Positions 22,856-33,471 of a stretch of DNA of 64,000 bases are shown one piece after another (the first letter of the stretch is position 1; each line of letters opens with the position of its first letter). The DNA is from Taiwanofungus camphoratus (taxonomy: Eukaryota > Basidiomycota > Agaricomycetes > Polyporales > Taiwanofungaceae). The position numbers were made by a program, and so were the translations under genes. The stretch lies in assembly GCA_003999685.1 (NCBI GenBank), contig CP021221.1, positions 310,001 through 374,000 of the forward strand, read 5' to 3'. The notes under the pieces are model-generated. The model had not been told where the DNA came from. It saw only the letters and a program-made list of their open reading frames with translations, and searched no databases.

Positions 22856-25820
22856 ATGTCCGCCTCACCACATCCTCCCCCTCCCCCTACCGCCGTCGCC
22901 ACCCGCTCCCCCCCCGCACAGCCAGCGCCCCCCGTGTCAGCAAACGGCTCACTACCCACCACCAGCTCACCCGCTCAGCTCGCCTCTCTCCTCTCCACAA
23001 GCCTCCGCGAGGCAGAAGCCCTCAAACACGAACTGGCCACCGCAAGGCGCAGGGCAGACAAGGCAGAACGCCTCCTCGCCAACTTCACCCAGGCCGCCCA
23101 TTCCCCCTCCCCCACACGTCCCACGGGCGACAACCCCTCCCCCCCCACACCCAATCCACCCTCCCAGCAGCTCCCAGACGCCGCCGTAAAGGTCATCATG
23201 GACTGCGAGGCCCGCGTCGAACGTGCAGAACAAGCCCGCGACGAGGCAGAGGCCCGTCTCCGCATGGTCCAGGAATCATGGGGCGAACTCGACCGCTACC
23301 TCCACCACGTCGAGATACGCGCTGCAGACTCCCGCGCAAGCTTCGCCCGCATCGTCGCAGACGGCGGCGGCCAGCTCGTCCTCCTCCCCATCCCCTCCGT
23401 CGGCCCCCACCCCCTCCCTCCCCCAGGCGTCCTGGCCCAGCCGCCACAGTCCGCTCGCCAGCATGGCCTCCTCTCCGTGCGTACATCCTCCGTTCCCTCA
23501 CACAGATCTGGCGTGCCGATATCTGCCCAGGCCTTGCCATCGTTCCCCCTCCCTCCGCCCCCTGTCCCCAACGTCTCTAGCCGTGTCAGACCGCGGTCCG
23601 GTAGCCTCGACGCCACCGGCTACCCTGGCATGCTCTCCGGCCCCGGCGGTCCTCCACCTTCCAAACGGATGCGCAGCGATCGTGACCACGACAGGGAGCT
23701 CTTGGACAGACCACGGCGATACAGCGTCTCCGTAAGTGACATTTGCTTGCCCGTCCTGTGCGCGAACTCACTCATTCACGCAGCCGTCCAATTCGCCTCA
23801 GTACGCCTATGCCAACGGCCACGCCGACCATTCCCCCTCGGTGCATCTGCACCACCCGGGAAACCTCAGCCTACCCGCTCTCCATCCCTACTACGCAAGC
23901 CAGGCTCACCAGCAGCCCCCTTTTCGCCCTCGCGGCCGCGACCACGACCGTAGCGACCCCGTGCAAATCCGCTACGTCGACGCGACCGGCCAGTCTTCTC
24001 GCTACCCCTCCCACTCCGAGCGCCACCGCAGGGGGCGCTCCGCCTCGCGGTCCCGCTCCGCACACTCCCGCAGCCGCAGCCGTGGGAGCTCGATGAGCCT
24101 CGACGAGATGCTGCTCGAGGCGACAACCGGCGACGACCGCGGCCCGGATGGCGCGCCCGGCCCGCCGCAGCGCCCCCACGCGCAGCCGCTCTCGCACCAC
24201 CCTTCGCAGTACCTCCCGCAGCCCCCGCGCGCGCGCCTGCGCTCGCAGTCGCCCGACCGCGGGCACGAGCGCGACTACCACCTCGCCGTGCCGCACGCCC
24301 ACGCCCACGCCCACACGCACTCCCGCCCGCGCGGCTCGTCCACCGTCGGCGCCCACCCGTCGCACGCGCAGCTCCACCCGTCCGCGTCCGCGTCCGGCCC
24401 TGGCGTCTCTCCCCCTGGCAGCGCGGGAAGCGGCGTCTCGCCGACTCCTGCTCACGGCACGCCTGCGGGGAACGGAGCAGCCCCTGGCCCACTGACAGCC
24501 CCTGGACAGGTACAGACGTACCAGACGCACATCTTCGCCCCTCCTGTCACCGGTGCGCCCGTCAAGAAAAGCAAGTTGGCGGCTGCGGGCAGCTCCTCTA
24601 GTATCGGCGCCAACGGCAGCGTCCTTACGCTAGGTACGTGTGTTTTCTCGGCTGGATCCGTTTTGGTGTCCCGTTGCGCCCAGATCGACAGATCTAGGGT
24701 CCCCAGGGAAAATGTCTCTTCAAATTCCATTGTCGTCGTCTTTGGACGTGCGCTCATTCAAGCCTGTTTTCTTAGGTCCGACGGGAAGTGTCATTTCGGG
24801 ACCCTCGACCCTTGGTGGAGGCGGGTTTCCGCCGACCAATGCGCAAGGCCAGAGAATTTGTCGGCAGTGTGGTCTTCCCGGCCGCTACAAGGAAGGCAAG
24901 TGCGTCGAAAAATGGGGCCCGGGTCCCGAAGGTCCTGGAACGGTCTGCGATCGGTGCGTCTATTGTCCAGCGTCCCGTCCCACCCGAAACTGACTCGTGA
25001 TCGCTGTAGTTGCCGCAAGAAAATGAAGCGTGTCGAGCGCCGCGGGACGCTTGATGGCATGGCCAACGGCGGCATCGCACACCATATCTCTGCTCAACAA
25101 CCTGCGGCCATCCACCCGTCTTCCCATCATCAAAACTCTCTGGTCAACGGGCGGCTCCCGGGCCCACACGCCTCCTCTGGTTCCGACCGCTCGGTGCACC
25201 GCTCCGACACGATCGCGGTCAACCACCCGTCGTCTCAAACGTCGCGAGGCGCGCTCGGCCCGGGCGGCACGCACATCCTCCCGTCGAGCTCGTATATGCG
25301 CCACGACAGAGATCGCGAGGAGCCTCGCACCAGGCCTGGGTCTCCCCACGGGTTCTCGACCCCTAGAAGCGGCGCCCAGCGCTCGCCGCCCACGCCGCCC
25401 TACATCGCCACCCTGCCGGGCGCGAGCGTCAACGACGACGACTCGGTTTACGAGCCGGAGCTGGCCGCGCGCCAGAGGGGCTCGCGCGTGCAGAGCCCGG
25501 CGTCGCAGATGAAGGCGCCGTCTGGCCGCCGCCGCCGCGGGAGCAAGTCTGCCAGCGATTCGCCGCCGTTGAATGGCACGACGAAGGGATCGCCGTCCTC
25601 CGCCCGAGGCTCGCCACGCGGCTCTGATCTGTCGAGTGCGAGCGGCAAGCTGCGCTCCGATGGAGACATGGACGCCGACGCGGACGCCGATGCTGATGCG
25701 GATGCGGATGCGGACGCTGACGCGGATGCGGACGCCGAGGCCGAGTTACTCGAGGCGGTCGACGCGGCGGAGGCTAACAACACGACGGACGAAGAATGGT
25801 TGAAGAAGGAGGAAATGTAA
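22856..25820 (+). CDS. Nuclear protein with GATA-like CX2C..CX2C zinc finger, 4 exons, 904 aa
   Basis: Exons: 22856-23731, 23784-24633, 24776-24953, 25010-25820. Introns are 52, 142 and 56 nt with clean GT/AG and the frame is kept. Residues 1-45 are Pro/Ala-rich. About 45-75 and 105-150 are charged helices likely to form coiled coils (LREAEALKHELATARRRADK). There are long Ser/Pro/Arg/His-rich linkers with SRSRSAHSRSRSRGSS and a His-Ala run. The finger is C604-RQ-C607, then C633-DR-C636, followed by the basic RKKMKRVERR. Exon 3 ends inside it. The C-terminus has a Asp-Ala dipeptide run (about 25671-25740) and an acidic end. It resembles fungal GATA-type regulators but lacks the usual WRRGP/CNAC core, so DNA binding is inferred. 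Kozak-like CCACCATG supports the start. Confidence 0.82.
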
Positions 25821-26222
25821 ATTAGGATTTGGTGGCCCTGTATCGTTGTTTCCGTATTGTCTGTTATTTCCCGAACCACTACTATCCCACACGCAGAACC
25901 TATGAACTATTATCGTGTACTACCTGGGTTTTTCTCTGTCCATTTAGAAATGTCGCGCTTTCGATATGATGCTTTCGCCTCCCACCATCAGAATGGACTG
26001 ACCGACTGGTGTGCAAGAGTACTTTGAAAGCTGGAAACACTGTCTTCTCGAGTTGGTCCACATCAGGGTACGCCTCGTTGATGAGGTGAGTAATGAGGGA
26101 TCGAAACGCATGTGTTCCAGCCTGCAGGAGCGGGGGCAGCACCACATTACCAAACACAATGAAATGTGGGTGATTTTCTATATCGGCAAAGCAATTCCGT
26201 ATCTTCATGTTGATGCCTAGAG
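25821..26222. other. Convergent 3' intergenic region with one weak minus-strand frame
   Basis: It lies between the 3' ends of the zinc-finger gene and the monooxygenase. A minus-strand frame (26232-25900; NMKIRNCFADIENHPHFIVF, LLQAGTHAFRSLITHLINEA) looks protein-like but matches nothing I recognise and overlaps the monooxygenase stop region. It may be a gene fragment or 3' UTR. Confidence 0.3.
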
Positions 26223-28110
26223 TCAGACGCATTCTATCTGCCCGTCTGCCCGCGCGAAGCGCCCCATCGCTTTCTCAGCCAATTCCCATTGTTCGTCAAA
26301 GGGTTCCTCCCATTGCCATTTCCACTGTCTATATAAGGCCTCCCCCAATTCCGCCAGCCGCTCGCGTTCGTCGTGGCATTCTTCCCCACCATAGTGACCT
26401 GGGCCGTTGAACTCGCACATCCGGCCGGTCTCTCTTGCGCGCTGTTGAATGGTATGAGCGAACGGTAACCGGATGCTTTGGTATATGCGTAAGACTTCCG
26501 ATACACGGGACAGGGTGGTCAGCGGGTGGGCAAGGAGACGACCGAGAATGTATGCGTCCTAAGAATAAATTTCATCAGCCATGCCAACGGCTCAATGTGT
26601 TCGGTGATCATAGAACCTCAATGGATTGGCCGGCGCCAGCTCCTAGATGGGTCTCCATTGCGTGCATCTTTGGTAGCGCATTTGTCAGTAACAACTTGAA
26701 AAGAAACCGCAACACCCACAGCATCGCCTAGCAAGGCTACTCTGTCCGAGACAGAAAACGGCAGTGATATCACCATATGTATTGCCCATCGCGAAGACTC
26801 TTCTACACACTGAGTCATAAAATGAGAATCAAATGTGCAGGGACAACCGACCTCCACTATGCACACACCTGAAGCATTTCCTGGACCTCGCGTTCCCAAC
26901 CCACATAATGTTTCACGAGATCCTCTTTCGGCATCTCTTGGACCCATTTCCCTTCGTAGGCTGCTCCTTCCTTGCCTAACGTAGAGAACCCGATAAAGTT
27001 GATGAAACTGCCGTGCGACACCGGGTACGACACAACATGCTTGAGAGACATGAATACGAGATCTGTGCGTATGCAGATGGCAAGTAGCTTTTACCTTCCC
27101 TTTCCCGGAGTACTGATATAGTATCATAAGAACCTATATGAAGACAAAATAAAAAGACGGCTATTTGCGCACGCAAAGCGTAAAGCCGAAGGCCTGATGC
27201 TCAGGATTCACTTGTCTCAGCTTCTCCGTAGGAATGAGGCATCTATACGCGACCGTGCCACTCCACTTCGGCGTGGCCATAGCGCACCGACTACAGCTGT
27301 GCTTGTCAATTTCTTGAGAGCACTCCTTCCGATGCGCAATGTCGTACAGGGTCGCACGAGTGGCTGATTTGATGCCATCAGCACCGATAAGAACATCCGT
27401 CTCCACGATTGAGCCGTCCGTGAAGTGAAGTTCAATTGCTGTAACGATCCCCCGCTCATCGGTCACTTCCGTGTACTTGTCCAGCCGTTTGGATGTATGG
27501 ATAGAGCAGGAAGCTGGAAGATTTCGCCGAAGGACGTCCATCATGTCCGCTCGATGCATTGTGGAAGAGCCATCTGCGTGGGTTCGACAAACTCAGTCCT
27601 TGACTATCAATCCCAACAGCATGCGACCACTTACATGGTAGCATCACTGTATAGTAATTATACGTGTCCTCCAGCCTGTCGGCTCTTCTGTATACAAACC
27701 CAGGACCTGTCATGAGCGGAGGAGGTGTCTCGGTTAGTAATTGCAGCATAGCATAGGTCCAAATTACATGCGAGATAAATGTCAAAATTCAATCACCTAT
27801 ATCCTTTGTTGGTGGCTTCACAGAGGCTTTTGCCAACTCCTTGTCTATTCCCAAAAGATGCATGACTCGCCATGTTCGCTGCCAGACACTGATACCAGCC
27901 CCGAAAGTAGATATTTCTGAGCCTCGCTCATATATATGTATCTCGATTGGGAACGCTGGATCTTCATAACGCCCTAGTGTGACGGCAAGAGCTAGACCAG
28001 CTATGCCGCCTCCGCTTCTACAAGTTATTTGACTGGTACTGCTGGAGCTCGGACGGAGGAAGGACATACCATATAGCGATTCGGAACCTATATTTCCCAG
28101 GAGTAGACAT
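26223..28110 (-). CDS. FAD-dependent monooxygenase (salicylate-hydroxylase-like), 9 exons, 465 aa
   Basis: Exons: 28110-28070, 28014-27797, 27706-27635, 27573-27173, 27112-27095, 27039-26869, 26809-26720, 26667-26617, 26558-26223. Introns are 52-90 nt and the frame is kept throughout. MSTPGKYRFRIAICGGGIAG starts the protein, with the FAD-binding GxGxxG-type loop at 15-20. The DG motif GADG is at 174-177 and the GD motif RVALLGDA at 330-337, followed by MHAMETHLGAGAGQSIEDAY. These are the three hallmarks of group A flavin hydroxylases, which use NAD(P)H and O2 to hydroxylate aromatic or related substrates. The protein is cytosolic, with no signal peptide. Exon 5 is only 18 nt (YSGKGK). Length is normal for the family. 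The substrate is unknown. Confidence 0.88.
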
Positions 28111-29350
28111 GACCAGATTCTCTGTCTTGAGAGAACAGCTTAAATACAGGATGGATTGGTCAGTGGTCTAACAACGACTGAGAGGCCCCAGCGGATTAGG
28201 CGGACACTCTCCGTCGGCTCACCTTATTGTTACGGGTCTCCCATGAGAATTGGTATGCATTTAGCAGAAATACATGTGAACCATGTACTTCCCATGGGAA
28301 ACGTAAAATTTTGGACATGATAATGGGTTGGAGTGATAGACTGAGAACTATAAATCTAATTGGGGAATAGAAGTTTATTCTTATGTGTAACTGAAGGATA
28401 CGAAACGCACGACCAGTTGTGTCTCAGAGTCTACTCATACAGGAACCTTCGTCACAGAAAGAAGCACTTACTTGAGGATAGACGGCCGTGGACAGTACGC
28501 TGAATGCATTAAGTACTACATGCATGTCCGTCGCTCAGCGTCCCATTCCCCCTTCTCGCAGATGTAGACAGGGTTTGCATACAGCACAAATATACAAGCG
28601 AGGGGAGGGGAGATTGGACCGCGTGCGGAGAAGACTTTGAAAAGACAGTCGGTACGCGATCAGCACGTGATCGTGCCTTACGACGCGTCGGCGACTTGTT
28701 CCAAGATGCTGGTGGATTCAGTGATTTGTCCGTCTAGTCGCTATTTATGCCACGTTCAATGAATACGCAGGCTCGATTGATAAACTATAGCATTGTCTCG
28801 ACGTGATATAGCTACATAACCCTCTGTGTCAATGCAGGTCTGAAATAATGAACGAGACAAAACCAAGCCACTTTCGTATAAAATTCAATGACTTCGAATT
28901 GACATACCATAGTTACCTGCCTATGGCCTTGAGTAAAAATATCAGCATCTCAGAAAATGGAAAGTGCCGACAGTTCCAAGAGACTGAGACGACCGAGTAC
29001 AAATGGAGGCGCGCTTGCCTAGTTGAAGTTCAAAAACAAAAGTTGAAAGATAATACAACCTGATGAAATTGTGTAGCGCTTGACAGGAGCATGTACTCCT
29101 TTGCAAGGGCAGACCTCACGTTGAGGAACTACTTCCCTCAATGACTATCCCGAACCTCCTCGAGTGACATCGTTGCTCTTTCCTGAAGACCTCCAGGCAG
29201 ACAAGCATCTGTGCCTATGTGCAGATCATCACATCCGATACTGGTGAGAAATCAGAGCGTCTAGATCAGCTAGATTTCTCACCGACGCTTCGCCACCCCA
29301 AGACAACGGCAATTCTTCTGCCTGTTGGAATTCTACCGAACATCACAGCT
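28111..29350. other. Intergenic, no supported gene
   Basis: 5' flank of the monooxygenase, then short frames. The plus-strand frame at 28848-29063 starts with ATG but has no recognisable feature and was not accepted. The 5' part of the plus-strand gene remnant at 29351 may extend back into 29219-29350. Confidence 0.35.
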
Positions 29351-29764
29351 ATGCCCCTTCCCCGTGATGATCCCAGGAGCGCGAACAAGTTCCGGATTAA
29401 CGGTGAGCCACAAGCACTAGAACCAAAGGGGGGCTAAGCATAGCCTTTCACAGCTGATCGCCATTATTCGATCCGTCGAAGAAATCAAGATCAACCTGAA
29501 ATATCCCCTTCCCCGCCGTATTGGAAGGGCACAGCTGGCAAAGGACGTTAAAAAGTTGGTGATGAACGTCGCTTCAGCATTAAAGTCCGGAAACAAATGT
29601 CTGGGTACGTTATCTCTTATGATACACCGTCAGAAGATTGTATGACACGATGAATCTTCGAAGAATCTATCAGTTTTGCCTTAGCATTCAGATCATCTAA
29701 CGGCGTGAAGCTCACCTGGAAACCGCTCAGCGAGAGCTACACCATCACTGCCCCTCGTGTTTGA
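29351..29764 (+). pseudogene. Degraded hypothetical gene (C-terminal part)
   Basis: A plus-strand frame from ATG 29351 (MPLPRDDPRSANKFRING) runs into a G6 run at about 29428-29433. Beyond it the protein-like sequence continues in another frame (LIAIIRSVEEIKINLKYPLP, then KDVKKLVMNVASALKSGNK) to a donor at 29605. A second exon, 29685-29764, joins in phase and ends SYTITAPRV-stop. The frame change at the homopolymer suggests a one-base slip, from real decay or sequencing error. The family is not recognised. The stop lies inside the 3' end of the convergent gene. Confidence 0.45.
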
Positions 29765-30906
29765 GATCCATCGTATCCAATGACCCGAGCTGCTCGCCGA
29801 TCCCGTTCCCGTCATCATCCAACTCTCCCCACGGTGGCTCTGCAATTGGCAATTCCCAATCGATTTCCTCCTTCCGGCGAGCACCACGCATCTTTGACAC
29901 TGGTCCCTTTGCATCGAGAGAAACTAGCTTAAACAGCGGGTAGCACAATGTTTTGTCGTCCACCTCTGGATGCTTCTCATCCTGACTTCCCATCGTCTCG
30001 AGTACCTCATGGTGTGCACACTTCCAGTCTCCACTGTTGGCACTTGTCTTCCACTCGATGTCCCCGCCAACCCCAGCTGTGAGCGGCAAACCCAGAGCCG
30101 CGGCCGTAGGCGCAGATGCCTCGAGGCTGATCTCAACTTCGTGCGAGTGCTGAGATGTGAGAAGACGTGCGTATGAGCGGCAGGTATACACCTCGGAGAC
30201 GATGACCTGCCCCTTCAAGTCGCTGGAGGACCTCAGGAGCCGGGAGAGCCGCCCGGGATAGTTGATCACCGAAAGACATGGCTTAAGCATGGAGAGAACG
30301 GCACCGCGGCCTTTGGAAATTTTGAAACGATACTTGAAGTGGCCTTCAATAATCGATGTGAGTGAACTAATGAAGATTGAAAGATATCTCAGAGTCAAAG
30401 AATCGATCACACTGTAAAGATCACGATGCAGGGTCGTATACGTGAGATCGGGACATACACGTCAACGTCAGGTCCAAAAGTAATCTGAGAGGTATTGTTA
30501 GACGAGATCATTCGTAAGTGGTCGTCCCCTCTCGTGCTCATTGTTATGCTATGCTCGGCAGCCAGACCGTCATCGAAGATATTTCCACGCGGTGCGAACG
30601 AGCCATCTCTCTGTAGCACTCCATAATCACCTACCTGAGGAAGATATGTCAATGAATCCTGCGATCAAGTCCGCCCTTCCTGATATGTTCTCGACACAGA
30701 GGGAAGAAATGACTGCATGCTAGACATTTTACCTTTACCGGCCTCAAGGGATCCCAACTGGCATATGCATTGGTTGCCTTGAACATGAGAGAGACATACT
30801 TGCGCTCGACGTTATGTGAGGCGAAATCGAACATCAAAGAGAAGTCACAAGCAGCAGTGCAATAGGACAATGCAAGAGCTCGAGGGGTGTAAGGTCCACA
30901 AGAGGC
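29745..30906 (-). CDS. Hypothetical fungal protein (conserved-looking family), N-terminus unresolved
   Basis: Exons 30906-30733, 30634-30459 and 30366-29745 join in frame (324 codons with stop). They cover FDFASHNVERKYVSLMFKAT, DPLRPVKVGDYGVLQRDGSF, MISSNNTSQITFGPDVDV, KISKGRGAVLSMLKPCLSVI and VIVSEVYTCRSYARLLTSQH, ending with an acidic Gly/Asp-rich tail. I recall this pattern from uncharacterised proteins common in Agaricomycetes, but know no function. An acceptor-like TGCCTAG sits before 30906. The upstream exon with the start codon was not found, so the gene may be longer or 5'-truncated. Its 3' end overlaps the plus-strand remnant by 20 bp. Confidence 0.65.
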
Positions 30907-32160
30907 CTAGGCAGCTGGCAGTGGCACAAGGACCAATGAAAAGATGTAGCCGGACAATTTCATGGATGACAATACAGATCGGGGTAGTCGTATCAAAGGA
31001 CTATCGATCCGAGAGGGTCGCAAAGCGATGGCACAGGTATACACTGGCTCTGCCCGCGTCTCTTGCCGCTTTGGTATCTAGGGGAGCTGGGGAAGAACGC
31101 TTAAATCATCACGATCGGTTATCCACAGTGTACAGTTAAGCGTTTACAGCATTTGAAGATGGTTGTAGTCACTGATGGAAGTAAGTCATTCTGTGAGTTT
31201 GTAGCCAAGATTATAAACATGATCGATCCGGAGTAAGCGATCGCGTTAATGAGCGGCGGCAGCACTTGTATAATAAATAATCTAAACGATGATGGACACT
31301 GTTTATCAGCGCCTGTCGGGGTGGTGGGAGAGCAGGAAACCGTTGTCATGTCCGCTCGTCCGACCACCGACTCAAGTTTGTCTTCCCGCACGGGGCTCAA
31401 TGGAAAGATTCGCAAGAGCGAAAGCTAACGAGCTGCACTTTGGTGGCGCTCAACCTGTTACATACGAGCATAGCCCTGCACCAGTGTCGCCAGAACCGAG
31501 TTGAAACACAGTGACTTTTTGAAATCTGCACACAAAGCTGTCACGGCGATATCAGCATGGGCAGCGAAGTGGCGTGTCGGCGGTTGTCTGGAATCTATCT
31601 ACTCGTTGCACTGGAGTTGTGTACACATCGAACTGAGGCTGTCCTCACTGCTCCGCTTCTGCCCAGGAAGATGGGTGGGGGTTTAATATCTGGCGATGAC
31701 TTTGCCCCGAGACCATCTGAGGCTGATCTGCTGACGGGCTCAATAGAGCGCAAGGTTCGTTATGGCTAGTGTGGGATTGTGGTGTGTTCCATTCCTGTAC
31801 GGATTATGATGTGTAGGCGCATGGCACCCAATAGCCTGGTCGGACCGCTGGCGTTGGCTCCGCGGAGACCCATTAGAACCGGCTGGGCCATCGCGAATGC
31901 TGGGGAGGAAGAGATGGTGCCTTCTCCGCTGTCAATTGTGTATCCATCTGCGTAATCCGTTCCACTGTCTCTGCTCGCCATCATACTAGTGTCTACTTCA
32001 AGACGTGAAGGATGGAAGGTACCATAAATGGCGCGTCCGCCAGCCTCCGTTAAAAACCTCAGATCCGCCCCCCCCCAGGTCCTAGTTCACCCAGGAGCTC
32101 ATCGCATCCTTGCCACCCGCTGCGCATCTGTCGCACATCCTCCCGTCCCTCCAAAACAAG
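30907..32160. other. Intergenic / promoter region of the peroxygenase gene
   Basis: It includes a minus-strand ATG frame at 31984-31766 (MMASRDSGTDYADGYTIDSG, Ser/Gly-rich, 72 aa) facing away from the peroxygenase. This could be the first exon of a divergent gene, but no continuation was resolved. Nothing else is supported. Confidence 0.35.
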
Positions 32161-33471
32161 ATGTCTACACAGGAACACACTCACTGGGACGGCGTTTGCC
32201 CTTTCATTAGCGCCTCCTCATCCTCCGATCCTCATGCATACTGCCCTCCTCAGAGAGGTGATAGCCGCTCGCCCTGCCCCGCCCTCAACTCTCTCGCCAA
32301 TCATGGCTATCTCTCACGCGACGGCAAGTGCATCACCCCCCGCGACATCATGCGTGCCCTGCAAAATGGCTTCCATCTATCCTTGCCACTTGCCTGGTTC
32401 CTCACTTACGGTGGTTTCTATCTTCTGGGGCAGCGCCGCAAGAGAATCTGTCTTGCAGATCTTGCCCGACATAACTGTATCGAGCACAACGCCTCGCTCG
32501 CGCACCCCGACGTCGAACACAGAGACGAGTATGCGCCGACCGAAATATGCCCGGACTTGTTGGGCGACTTCCTGCGCCACGCAAGGGATGGGTCCCTGAT
32601 GACGCCCGAGGATGTCGCCCGTGCCAGGGTGAGGCGGGAATCAACGTACGACACACCCATGGACCCCTTGCATGCTGAGATCGCACGTGGCGAGATGGCG
32701 ATCGTGCTCAATCTTTTCAACAACCCTGCGCCACAGCTAGAAGTACCAGCAGACTCGGCGGCATCCAAGTCGAGTCGCTCGCTGTGGTCGAAGCTAAAAA
32801 GACTGGTGTTATCAACGATCACGGCGAACGCCAACAGCCCACCACTGCCCGGCGTGCCAGTCGACTTCCTGCGCACCTGGATGCACGAGGAGCGGCTTCC
32901 TGACGGGTGGACACCGTATCACAGATTATCACTCGCAAAGACCGTCAAGATGGCCTCGAGACTGCGCTCAGCGATGAAGACCTTGGAGAAGGAGAGGACG
33001 AAGGAGATACGCGAGACAAAGGAAGAGATTGCAAGGGCGGTCACAGAGGCGACGACGGCACAACCTCCGACGTTGACGATTGTCACAACGAAGGGGCAGA
33101 GGGAGCAGATAGCCGTCGAGGTCGGGAGTGTGGGCGGATCACCGCTTGTCGAGTCGCCTGCGGAGATGGCGCCAACAACACACAAGAGTACGATCTCCGA
33201 CTTGGAGAGCGAGCCCACGCCGGCCAAGGTCGGGACGCCCACACTGGTGAACTTCCCATCACCGTCGTCATCTGCATCCGGCTCGGTGCCTGATACACCG
33301 CCATCCACCATTAACAAAGGATATACGGTCGACATGGAGATCTACCCGACTGGTGTGAAGACCTATCCGGTCGACGTGAAGACTTATCCCATTGATGTGA
33401 AGACATATTCGGAAGAGCCGGTATTGGAATGGGGAATGGAGACAGAGACACCGAGGATGGTGGCCGTTTGA
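32161..33471 (+). CDS. Heme-thiolate peroxidase / chloroperoxidase-like (unspecific peroxygenase family), 436 aa
   Basis: A single exon from ATG 32161 (MSTQEHTHWDGVCPF); the in-frame sequence upstream has no ATG. S-P38-C39-P40-ALNSLANHGYL carries the axial heme Cys ligand of this family. IEHNASLAHPD (E108-H109-N110) is the EHD-type acid-base/metal motif, with Asn in place of the common Asp. GWTPYHRLSLAKTVKMASRL resembles the family's C-terminal core. These enzymes use H2O2 to oxygenate or halogenate organic compounds. There is no N-terminal signal peptide, unlike the secreted peroxygenases, so it may be intracellular. After about residue 270 a charged helix and a Ser/Thr/Pro-rich tail follow, with three repeats of the type VKTYP near 398-418; this extension of about 130 residues is unusual. 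Confidence 0.85.
   Translation: MSTQEHTHWDGVCPFISASSSSDPHAYCPPQRGDSRSPCPALNSLANHGYLSRDGKCITPRDIMRALQNGFHLSLPLAWFLTYGGFYLLGQRRKRICLADLARHNCIEHNASLAHPDVEHRDEYAPTEICPDLLGDFLRHARDGSLMTPEDVARARVRRESTYDTPMDPLHAEIARGEMAIVLNLFNNPAPQLEVPADSAASKSSRSLWSKLKRLVLSTITANANSPPLPGVPVDFLRTWMHEERLPDGWTPYHRLSLAKTVKMASRLRSAMKTLEKERTKEIRETKEEIARAVTEATTAQPPTLTIVTTKGQREQIAVEVGSVGGSPLVESPAEMAPTTHKSTISDLESEPTPAKVGTPTLVNFPSPSSSASGSVPDTPPSTINKGYTVDMEIYPTGVKTYPVDVKTYPIDVKTYSEEPVLEWGMETETPRMVAV

Noticed and set aside
23866-24530. Long minus-strand frames opposite the zinc-finger gene
   Set aside because: Mirror frames of GC-rich coding sequence; Arg/Gly/Ala-rich products with no domain.
25448-25879. Minus-strand frame with a Ser-Ala repeat
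   Set aside because: It is the complement of the Asp-Ala repeat of the plus-strand gene.
27134-27172. Alternative 39-nt intron in the monooxygenase
   Set aside because: Too short compared with the other introns and it inserts seven residues that break the family alignment; the 60-nt alternative fits better.
28848-29063. 71-codon plus-strand frame starting with ATG
   Set aside because: No domain, no splice context and no similarity recognised.
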